64,000 bases of DNA. Origin: Agilicoccus flavus. Lineage in GTDB: Bacteria > Actinomycetota > Actinomycetes > Actinomycetales > Dermatophilaceae. The stretch covers positions 124,001 through 188,000 of the forward strand of contig NZ_JACYXE010000007.1 of the NCBI RefSeq assembly GCF_014857905.1, given 5' to 3'. Below, piece by piece: positions 1 to 6,920 of the stretch (position 1 is its first letter; each line of letters begins with the position of its first letter). Below the pieces are notes generated by a model. It was not told the origin of the DNA. It ran no database searches and saw only the letters and a program-made list of their open reading frames with translations. A program made the translations under genes and the position numbers.

Positions 1-160
1 TTGTCGCGTTGACTGCGGCTGGCGGGCCGGTCTCCGTTGGCCGCGCAGAGCCTCTTGTCGCGCTCACTGCGGCTGGCGGGCCGGTCTCCGTTGGCCGCGC
101 AGAGCCTCTTGTCGCGCTCACTGCGGCTCGCGAGCTCGCCTCCGTTCGCCGCTCGCTGCC
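1..160. repeat. 54-bp tandem repeat, 2 full copies plus a degenerate third
   Basis: Copies start at 1, 55 and 109. The first two differ at only a couple of bases; the third keeps the first ~20 bases and then diverges. The array may begin before the window. It lies just past the 3' end of the DUF222/HNH gene. I see no convincing gene in 1-244: the open frames across it follow the repeat and look like no known protein. Confidence 0.85.
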
Positions 161-244
161 GCAGGCGAGGGGTCGGGACTCGCCCAGGGCCGGATCGCGG
201 GGGGCGGCGCCGGGCAACGACGTCGAGCACCTCGAGTGAGGGGT

Positions 245-2353
245 TCAGAACGGTGGGTTGGCGCCCCGGTAGTCCTCGAGCGCCTGGCGGGTACCGGCGT
301 GGGCCGTGCGTTCGGCGCTCAGGGCGGCGCGCAGGTCGGAGATCTCGTCGCGGAGCCGGCCCTCGCGGCCGTGCAGCCAGGCCTCGAGCGGATCGGACGG
401 CTCGCCGGTGACGCTCGCGTCGGTCGTCGCCGGCATGACCCGCGCGCCCGGCCTCGCTGCCGGCGCGACGTCGTGCGTCGCCTCCGGTCCGGACCACGGT
501 CCTGTCTCCGATCGCCCTCCACCTGAGCCCGACCCGGACCGCGGTCCCGCCTGCGACCGCCCGCCCTCCGACCCCGGCTCGGCACCGCGGGCCTGGCCGG
601 GCCGCGGTCCTGATCCGCCGTCCTGGCCCGGTTCGGGGGTCGAGGGCTCGACGGGGGTGTCGACGCCGATGTCGGTGTAGTCGTACGGGAACGTCGTGTA
701 GGTGTGGCCGTCGGGCAGGCGCCATGCGACGGTGCCGTCGGGGGTGAGGGTGGCGGTCCAGTGGTGGCGGGTCTTCTTGGAGTGGTGGCGTCGGCAGAGG
801 CTCTGCAGGTTGGCGGCGCTCGTGTCACCGCCGTGTCGGCGTTCGTTCACGTGGTCGAGGTCGGTGGTGTGGGCGGGTCGGTCGCAGCCGGGGGCGCGGC
901 AGCGACCGTCGCGGGCGCGGACGACGCGGGCCATGTCGGCGGGCGCCCGGTAGGTGTTGACGGCGGCGTTCATCGCGTAGCCGGTGGCGGGGTCGGTGAC
1001 GATGCGCCGCCAGCGGGCGTCGCGGCCGTGGGCGAGGGCGCGGATGGTCTCGGCGGCGACGGGGATCCCCTCGACGAGGCCGGGTTCGTCGGTCGCGCCG
1101 AGCAGGGCGGCGGCGGAGATGACGACGTCGACCACAGCGGTGGGCCAGCCGGCGGCCGGGTGGTCGGGGTGGTCGGTGCTGGTGGGGGCGTCGGGGGCGG
1201 GTCGGCCGAACAGGAGCAGGTCGAGGGCGATGTCGGAGCGCAGTTGGTCGAGGGTGCGCCGGTCGCCGCTGCCGCGCAGGGCGCGGGCGATGGCGTCGAT
1301 GCGGCGGTAGGCGCCGGCGCAGCGGGCGTCGGCGCCGCGGATGCCGAGGGAGGCGGCGCCGTCGTCCTCGGTGCGGATCCACACGGCGCGCCGGTTGGTG
1401 GCGGCGGAGCGGCGGGTGCGGCTGCTCGCGTGCCGGATGGTCTGTCGGCGCAGGCAGGCGCGGAACTCCCGCTGCCCCGCCGGGGCGCCGGTGCGTGCCC
1501 GCCGCCGCGCCGCATACGCGGCCACGGCCGCGGCGATCACGGCTCGGACGTCGGTCGGCACCTCCAGGGCGTCCACTTCCTCGACGACGGTGCACGCCTG
1601 CTCGAAGGTCAGCTCCCCGGCGGCCACCGAGGCGGTCAGCGGCTCGGCCACCGTCGGGGCCGCTTGGGCCAGGCCGGCTCGGCCCAGCCACGGCCCCCGC
1701 CGACCCCCGCACGACGCGACCGCGGAATCCACGACCGCGGACCGCGCCTGCGCCGCGACCTCCCGCCGCCGCGACGGCCCGGCGTCCGGTTCGTCGGCGA
1801 GGTCGGCCGCGGTCTGCGCCGCGATGAGTCGGCCCAGGACCTCCGCGCGGCGCAGCTCGATCCGCGCCGACTCCGCCTCCAGCTCGCGCAACTGTTCGTA
1901 CAGGTCGGCCGCGCCCGTCCGGGCGTCGGGACCATCACGGTTCTCGCGCTGCGAGGCCGCGACACTCTCCCCGGCGCCGCCGACCACCCCAGCAGTCTCG
2001 GGCCGTTCGGGGGCGCCAGGCTCGCAGTCACGTCCGTCTGTCGCGTGAGCGGTGTGCACGGTGGCGGACGCCCACCCCGCCGCGGCCTCGCCGGGGGCCG
2101 GACCCTCCTCGCGGTCGAGGCGGAGGAGATCGCGCAACCGGTCGACGTCGATGCCCAGGAGGTCATGGTCCGGGCCGAGTGTCGAGTGGAGCGCCCCCAC
2201 GGCCCGCCGAGCGTCGGAATCGAGGCCGGCCGCAGCCGCATCCGAGAAGACTCCGGGGGCCAGCAGGCTCGCTACGAGCGTGGTCCGCAGGTGCCGTTCG
2301 AGCGCGCTCGTGGAGGGCCCGACGAACGTCGTGGTTCCCGTCGGCGTCGACAT
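245..2353 (-). CDS. DUF222 / HNH endonuclease domain protein (13E12 repeat family)
   Basis: A 702-residue protein with an N-terminal DUF222 region (about residues 40-380) and a C-terminal HNH nuclease fold near residues 475-530. The motifs GRCRAPGCD, DLDHVNERRHGG and NLQSLCRRHH give the zinc/metal-binding Cys, the HNH histidines and the Asn. The last ~130 residues are a low-complexity Gly/Pro/Ser/Arg stretch followed by a short charged helix. The family is present in many copies in actinobacterial genomes and is thought to be linked to mobile or intron-like elements; its substrate is not established. The start ATG at 2353 is preceded by a purine-rich GGACAGGGG. No other gene shares its transcript. 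A nuclease role is inferred from the intact HNH residues. Confidence 0.9.
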   Translation of the reverse strand: MSTPTGTTTFVGPSTSALERHLRTTLVASLLAPGVFSDAAAAGLDSDARRAVGALHSTLGPDHDLLGIDVDRLRDLLRLDREEGPAPGEAAAGWASATVHTAHATDGRDCEPGAPERPETAGVVGGAGESVAASQRENRDGPDARTGAADLYEQLRELEAESARIELRRAEVLGRLIAAQTAADLADEPDAGPSRRREVAAQARSAVVDSAVASCGGRRGPWLGRAGLAQAAPTVAEPLTASVAAGELTFEQACTVVEEVDALEVPTDVRAVIAAAVAAYAARRRARTGAPAGQREFRACLRRQTIRHASSRTRRSAATNRRAVWIRTEDDGAASLGIRGADARCAGAYRRIDAIARALRGSGDRRTLDQLRSDIALDLLLFGRPAPDAPTSTDHPDHPAAGWPTAVVDVVISAAALLGATDEPGLVEGIPVAAETIRALAHGRDARWRRIVTDPATGYAMNAAVNTYRAPADMARVVRARDGRCRAPGCDRPAHTTDLDHVNERRHGGDTSAANLQSLCRRHHSKKTRHHWTATLTPDGTVAWRLPDGHTYTTFPYDYTDIGVDTPVEPSTPEPGQDGGSGPRPGQARGAEPGSEGGRSQAGPRSGSGSGGGRSETGPWSGPEATHDVAPAARPGARVMPATTDASVTGEPSDPLEAWLHGREGRLRDEISDLRAALSAERTAHAGTRQALEDYRGANPPF

Positions 2354-3098
2354 CGTTCACCCCTGTCCCGTGCGGTGGTGCGGTGGAAAATCTCTCCTCA
2401 TTCGTCGCCGATGAGACGCATTGATTAGGAGATATGTATGAGATCAGCGTCAACAGTTTCGCGCGTCGGACGCCGCGGGTTTCCACGCCCGGGACCGGGG
2501 TGTGCCGGACCGGTCCCTGCGCCCCGGTCGCGGGGTGTCGGGTCGCCCCTCTCCGCCCGACATCCACGTCACCAGGCCTGGCCGTCCGACCAGGTCGAGA
2601 CGCCGGGATCATCACGGGCCACGTGCCACGGCGCCGAACGACGGCCGACGGGCGTGCGGGTCGTTCGGGGCGGGCCGGCGTCGGGGGTCGCCGGAGCGAC
2701 AGCCACGGCGTGGGGTCCGCGGGTCGTTCGGGGTGGGCCGGCGTCGGGGTCCCCGGAGCGACAGCGACGGGCGTGCGGTCCGCGGGTCCGGGCGTCGGTG
2801 TCCCCGAGCGACGGGCGACGGGGCGCGTGGGACCCTTGGGCCGCCTGGGTGGGACGGCGACGGTGTCCCTCGCGGGCCCTCGAGCTGCCGACCCTCAGCG
2901 CTGGCCGGGTCGCCGCGTCGGCAGCGCCGGTCCCCGCGCCCTGCCCGGTCCGACGTCCGACGTTCCGGTACCGGCCGCTCCCGGGGCGATCTCCGTTCAC
3001 CGGCGCCCCGGGCTTCGACGTGTCCGCCTCCCGCATCGACGCCGTGCGTCCGCCCGTGCAGCCGTTCCCGAAGGCCGCGCTTCCCGGAGGAGCGCGGC
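2354..3098. other. Non-coding region with 63-bp imperfect direct repeats
   Basis: About 745 bp between two minus-strand genes. From 2394 to 2441 there is an AT-rich patch, the likely promoter of the DUF222/HNH gene, with TCTCCT at 2394 mirrored by AGGAGA at 2427. From about 2657 to 2820 a GC-rich unit starting GGGTCGTTCGGGG repeats with a 63-bp period (2658, 2721, and a shortened third copy near 2783). Open frames exist on both strands but have arginine/proline-rich, low-complexity products and lack the strong third-position GC bias of the neighbouring genes. I see no supported gene. Confidence 0.6.
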
Positions 3099-3674
3099 TC
3101 AGCGGCCGGCGTCGGCCCCACGATGGGCGTACAAGTCGCGGAGCAGGGCGATCTCGGCGCCGTGATGGATCACCTCGCGGTTGATGTGCAGCACGAGGGT
3201 GAGCATCGGCTCCGCGGCCCACGGCCCCTCGGCCTCGCCGACGGGGCGGGCCAGCGCCTCCTCGTCGAGGCCGCGCACCCCGGCCTGCCACGCGGCGTAC
3301 GTCTCGTCGAGCTGCGCGAGGGCCTCCGCGGCCGTACCCGGGTAGTCGTGGGTCATGTAGTCGTACGGCGGGCCCCCGAAGTGCCCGGCGACCCGCGCGC
3401 CGAGCACCCCGACGACGAGGTGGCCCAGCCGCCACGCGATCGTCGTGACCGGCGCCGGGACCGGCTCGGGGAACGCGAACTCGATGACGTTCTCGCCGCT
3501 CCCGCCCTGGACGGGGGCCTCGGACTCGCCCCGCGGTCGGACGTTCCAGCAGCCGGGCACCGGCTCCCAGCGGTACTCGTCGTCGGTGAGGCCCTCCAGC
3601 CGCGGCCGGAGCTGCCCGCTCCAGTGCCAGTCGAGCTGGTCGGCGAGGTAAGGGGTGATGTCGAGACGGGTCAT
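3099..3674 (-). CDS. DinB family protein
   Basis: A 191-residue protein of the DinB/YfiT four-helix-bundle superfamily, whose members bind a metal through three histidines and often act as thiol-dependent transferases. Visible features are the N-terminal RLDITPYLADQLDWHW segment (His near residue 17), WRLGHLV (about 82-88) and a C-terminal LVLHINREVIHHGAEI helix holding the other candidate metal ligands. The start is ATG at 3674, with AGGAGAGA upstream. The gene is divergent from the WYL regulator at 3915 across 240 bp, a common pairing in which the regulator controls the DinB gene. Substrate unknown. Confidence 0.85.
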   Translation of the reverse strand: MTRLDITPYLADQLDWHWSGQLRPRLEGLTDDEYRWEPVPGCWNVRPRGESEAPVQGGSGENVIEFAFPEPVPAPVTTIAWRLGHLVVGVLGARVAGHFGGPPYDYMTHDYPGTAAEALAQLDETYAAWQAGVRGLDEEALARPVGEAEGPWAAEPMLTLVLHINREVIHHGAEIALLRDLYAHRGADAGR

Positions 3675-3871
3675 GGCGCTCTCTCCTGGATCGAGGTCGG
3701 TCGGATGGGCGAGATGGAGCGGGTGGAGCCTGGACGTGCCGATGGATCGCTGGTGCCGCCGCGGGATCGCGGTCGCAGAGGATGGGATCGCGCCCGGGGC
3801 GGGCACCCGGTCGAGCGGCCGGATCGCGGCTCGCGACCCTGCGCCGTCCCGTGATCGCACTTCTTCCGCAC

Positions 3872-3896
3872 ACAGCGGACACATCCTGTCCGCTGT
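3872..3896. promoter_or_regulatory. Palindromic operator of the WYL regulator
   Basis: Perfect 10-bp arms ACAGCGGACA and TGTCCGCTGT with a 5-bp spacer (CATCC). The site ends 18 bp before the regulator's ATG at 3915, so it would sit across its -35 region. A weak -10 (CATCGT, 3903-3908) lies 6 bp before the ATG, suggesting a leaderless transcript. A nearly identical right half occurs at 15731-15750 before another gene. Operator function is inferred. Confidence 0.7.
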
Positions 3897-3914
3897 CGGT
3901 GTCATCGTCGGGGT

Positions 3915-4991
3915 ATGTCCGACCCGACCGTCCGCGTCCTGCGCCTCCTCACCCTGCTCCAGGAGCACGCCGTCTGGACCGGCCCCGATCTCGCGGAACG
4001 CCTCGGCGTCAGCGTGCGGGGGGTGCGCCGCGACGTCGAGCGGCTGCGCGAGCTGGGCTATCCGGTCCGCTCCGAGCGCGGCGCGGGCGGCGGGTACCGC
4101 CTCGCGGCGGGTGGCGCGATGCCGCCGCTCGTGCTCGACGACGACGAGGCGGTGGCCATCGCGGTGTCGTTGTCGCTCGGGGCCGGTGGGACGGTCGAGG
4201 GTGTGGGGGAGGCGTGCGTGCGCGCGCTCGCCAAGCTCGACCAGGTGGTGCCCAAGCGGCTGCGTGAGCGCATCGCCGCGCTGTCGGAGTCGACGGTCCG
4301 GCTCGAGGGTGGCACGTCTCCGGTCGACGCGGGCCTGCTCACCGGGCTCGCGCGGGCGTGCCGGGACCACGTGCAGGTGCGCGTCGCCTACCGCAAGCAG
4401 GGGGCGCAGGACGCCGACGAACGCCGCCTCGAGCCGTACCGTCTCGTGGCCACGGGGAGGCGGTGGTACCTGCTCGCGTTCGACCTCGCCCGCGACGACT
4501 GGCGGGTCTTCCGCCTCGACCGGATGGCCGACCTGCACGCGACGACGTTCCGCTTCGCGCCCCGGCCGGCCCCCGACGCCGCCGAGCGCGTGGCCCGCGG
4601 CACGGCCGTCGAGGCCTACCGGTGGCGGGCCGCTCTCCGGGTCGAGGCGCCTCCCGAGACGGTGCGGGCGTTCGTGCCGCCCACCCAGGTGGGGGTCGAG
4701 GAGATCCCCGGCGAGCCGGAGGCGTGCCTGCTGCGCACCGGGGCCGACGAGCTCGGCTCGATCGTCGTGTGGCTCGGCATGCTGCCGTGGCCCATGAGTG
4801 TGCTCGAGCCTCCCGAGCTGCTCGAGGAGCTCATCGTCCACGCCGACCGCCTGCGCGCCACGGCGGGCGCCGCGGGCGGGGCGGGGCCGGGCGTGGCCAG
4901 TGCCGCGGTCGATGCGGACGACGGCGCCGCCGGACCGGGGGACGGCGGTGACACCGACGGTGAGGCGCGCCGGCGCCCGACCGGGCGCTGA
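3915..4991 (+). CDS. WYL-domain transcriptional regulator, YafY/DeoR-like HTH
   Basis: A 358-residue regulator. An N-terminal winged helix (about residues 5-60; LAERLGVSVRGVRRDVERL is the HTH) is followed by a glycine-rich wing (GAGGGYRL) and a WYL ligand-sensing domain at about 140-220, where the family WYL signature appears as RRWYLLAFD. A WCX-like C-terminal extension follows. The last ~35 residues are Ala/Gly/Asp-rich and probably disordered. WYL regulators sense nucleotides or small effectors and usually autoregulate. The palindrome just upstream and the divergent DinB gene fit this. Effector unknown. Confidence 0.9.
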   Translation: MSDPTVRVLRLLTLLQEHAVWTGPDLAERLGVSVRGVRRDVERLRELGYPVRSERGAGGGYRLAAGGAMPPLVLDDDEAVAIAVSLSLGAGGTVEGVGEACVRALAKLDQVVPKRLRERIAALSESTVRLEGGTSPVDAGLLTGLARACRDHVQVRVAYRKQGAQDADERRLEPYRLVATGRRWYLLAFDLARDDWRVFRLDRMADLHATTFRFAPRPAPDAAERVARGTAVEAYRWRAALRVEAPPETVRAFVPPTQVGVEEIPGEPEACLLRTGADELGSIVVWLGMLPWPMSVLEPPELLEELIVHADRLRATAGAAGGAGPGVASAAVDADDGAAGPGDGGDTDGEARRRPTGR

Positions 4992-5123
4992 CGCCGGACC
5001 CGGACCTGACGCCGGCGCCCGTGCCGACGCCGGCACCCACTTGCCGATGCCGTTGCCGATGCCGATGCCGACGCCGGACCGCGGGACGTCGAGCCGTGAG
5101 CACCCGAAACCGCCTGGGTCGAC

Positions 5124-5129
5124 TAGCGT
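5124..5129 (+). promoter_or_regulatory. -10 box TAGCGT, leaderless start at 5136
   Basis: TAGCGT is followed by 6 bp and then the ATG at 5136, with no Shine-Dalgarno between, so transcription should begin at the start codon. No clear -35. A GATGCC-type hexamer run (5045-5075) lies further upstream. Confidence 0.6.
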
Positions 5130-5135
5130 TTCGCC

Positions 5136-5681
5136 ATGCGCCTGTACGAGGGTGACCCCCGCCGCGTCGCGACGATCCTGCCCGGCCGGGGATACACCCC
5201 CGACGGGCCACTCCTGCACTACACGCGGCGCGTCCTGCACGACCGCGGCTGGACCGTCCGCGAGCACTGGTGGGAGCGGGGCGCGGCGACCACCCTCGAC
5301 GAGGCGCGTGACGAGGCGACGGACGTCGTCAAGGGCGCGCACGCCCACGGGCTGCACCTCGTCGTCGGGAAGTCGCTCGGGTCGCTGGCCGCGCCGGTCG
5401 TCGTCGACCACGGCCTCCCCGCGATCTGGCTCACGCCGCTCCTGCGCGAGGACGTCGTCCGCGCCGCGATCCTCGCCACCCTCGAACCCACCCTCGTCGT
5501 CGGCGGCACCGGCGACGCGTCCTGGGACCGGGAGGTCGCGGCCGCGTCGCACGCGCAGGTGCACGAGGTCAAGGGGGCCGACCACTCGCTCGAGATCCCC
5601 GGTTCCTCCGACGACTCGGTCAAGATCCTGCGTCGCATCCTGCGGCGCATCGACGACTTCGTCGGCGGGCTGGAGGCCTGA
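5136..5681 (+). CDS. Small alpha/beta hydrolase
   Basis: A 181-residue protein with a minimal alpha/beta hydrolase core. The nucleophile elbow is GKSLG (Ser near residue 72), the candidate acid is Asp in GGTGDASWD and the catalytic His is in KGADHSLEI (near 152). There is no signal peptide, cap domain or membrane segment. Size and pattern resemble dienelactone-hydrolase-like or Tex30/KANL3-like small hydrolases; substrate unknown. The gene stands between the WYL regulator and the oxidoreductase, 44 bp from the latter, each with its own leaderless-type promoter. Confidence 0.8.
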   Translation: MRLYEGDPRRVATILPGRGYTPDGPLLHYTRRVLHDRGWTVREHWWERGAATTLDEARDEATDVVKGAHAHGLHLVVGKSLGSLAAPVVVDHGLPAIWLTPLLREDVVRAAILATLEPTLVVGGTGDASWDREVAAASHAQVHEVKGADHSLEIPGSSDDSVKILRRILRRIDDFVGGLEA

Positions 5682-5713
5682 TCGAGGGATGGATCCGGGC
5701 CGGGCGTCGGCGT

Positions 5714-5719
5714 TAGGTT
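5714..5719 (+). promoter_or_regulatory. -10 box TAGGTT, leaderless start at 5726
   Basis: TAGGTT followed by exactly 6 bp and the ATG at 5726; no ribosome binding site. This supports an independent, leaderless transcript for the quinone oxidoreductase despite the short gap after the preceding gene. Confidence 0.6.
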
Positions 5720-5725
5720 CGAGCC

Positions 5726-6712
5726 ATGACCACCGCCACCGCCCTCGTCGTCCCCACCCACGGCGACTCGTCCGTCCTCACGATCGAGCAGCGGGAGCTG
5801 CCCGCCCCCCGACCCGGCGAGGTGCTCGTCCGCGTCGCCGCGACCGGCGTCAACTTCATCGACGCCTACCAGCGCGGGGGCGTCTACCCCGTGCCCACGC
5901 CGTTCGTCGCCGGCACCGAGGGGGCCGGCACGGTCGAGGCGGTCGGTGATGGTGTCACCGACGTCGCCGAGGGCGACCACGTGGCGTGGGCCATGGTCCT
6001 CGGCGCCGCGGCGACCCACGCCGTCGTCCCGGCCGACCGCCTCGTGCCGGTGCCAAACGGCGTCTCCCTCGAGCAGGCGGCCGCCGCCATGCTGCAGGGC
6101 TGCACCGCGCACTTCCTCACCACCGACTGCTTCCGCGTCGGCCCCGGGACGATCGCCCTCGTCCACGCGGCCGCCGGCGGCGTCGGCCAGCTCCTCGTCC
6201 AGCTCGTCAAGGCGGCGGGCGGCACGGTCGTTGCGACCGCCGGCACCGCCGAGAAGCTCGAGATCGCGCGCTCCCGTGGCGCCGACCACCTCGTGAACTA
6301 CCCGGAGTACGACACCTCCGAGGCGCTCGCCGAGGCGATCACGAGTGCGGCCGGCCGCAAGGTCGACGTCGCCTACGACGGAGTCGGCAAGGCCACGTTC
6401 GACGCCTCGATGGCCGCCCTGCGCCCGCGCGGCTACCTCGTCCTCTTCGGCGCGGCGAGCGGCGCCGTGGACCCGGTCGACCCGCAGCGGCTCAACAGAG
6501 GCGGCTCGCTGTTCCTCACGCGCCCGACGCTCGCGCACTACGTCGCGGAACGCGACGAGCTGCTGGCCCGGGCCGGCGCGGTGTTCGATCTCGTCGGGAA
6601 GGGCGAGCTCGACATCGCCGTGGGCGGCCGGTACGCCCTCGCCGACGCCAAGCAGGCCTACGACGACCTCGAGGGGCGCCGCACCACGGGCAAGCTGCTG
6701 CTCATCCCCTGA
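5726..6712 (+). CDS. NADPH:quinone oxidoreductase (zinc-independent MDR family)
   Basis: A 328-residue medium-chain dehydrogenase/reductase, the usual length for bacterial Qor. The N-terminal GroES-like domain contains GVNFIDAYQRGGVYP and AGTEGAGTVEAVG; the Rossmann domain contains HAAAGGVGQLLVQLVKAAG (about 150-170), the NADPH-binding AAGGVG signature. The zinc-ligand cysteines of alcohol dehydrogenases are absent, as expected for a quinone reductase. It probably reduces quinones or enals with NADPH in the cytosol as a detoxification step. It is followed by a strong hairpin at 6815. Confidence 0.93.
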   Translation: MTTATALVVPTHGDSSVLTIEQRELPAPRPGEVLVRVAATGVNFIDAYQRGGVYPVPTPFVAGTEGAGTVEAVGDGVTDVAEGDHVAWAMVLGAAATHAVVPADRLVPVPNGVSLEQAAAAMLQGCTAHFLTTDCFRVGPGTIALVHAAAGGVGQLLVQLVKAAGGTVVATAGTAEKLEIARSRGADHLVNYPEYDTSEALAEAITSAAGRKVDVAYDGVGKATFDASMAALRPRGYLVLFGAASGAVDPVDPQRLNRGGSLFLTRPTLAHYVAERDELLARAGAVFDLVGKGELDIAVGGRYALADAKQAYDDLEGRRTTGKLLLIP

Positions 6713-6814
6713 TCGCGCCCCTGCTCGCGCCTGCCGCGCTTCCTCCGCCGGCACCCCCCGGTGGCGGATCCGCGGCACGCCCTCGCGATGCGCGTCGCCC
6801 ACGGGCACGCGGCC

Positions 6815-6846
6815 GTGGACCGGCGGGGTGATCCCCACCGGTCCAC
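6815..6846. terminator. Intrinsic-type terminator hairpin, bidirectional
   Basis: A stem of GTGGACCGG / CCGGTCCAC continues through GGGG/CCCC around a TGAT loop, with one internal C-A mismatch. It lies between convergent genes ending at 6712 (+) and 6921 (-). There is no T-run, as usual in high-GC actinobacteria. Between it and the minus gene, GTCGAC-containing ~13-bp units repeat (about 6888-6930). Confidence 0.65.
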
Positions 6847-6920
6847 GACCGTCTTCGACCGATCCGGGTCGCCGGCGACCCGACGCCTGTCGACGGCTTG
6901 TCGACGGCCTGTCGACCGGC

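Noticed and set aside
2438-3184. Possible plus-strand gene with a good AGGAGA
   Set aside because: Weak third-position GC bias, repeat-derived Arg/Pro-rich product and overlap with the 3' end of the DinB gene.
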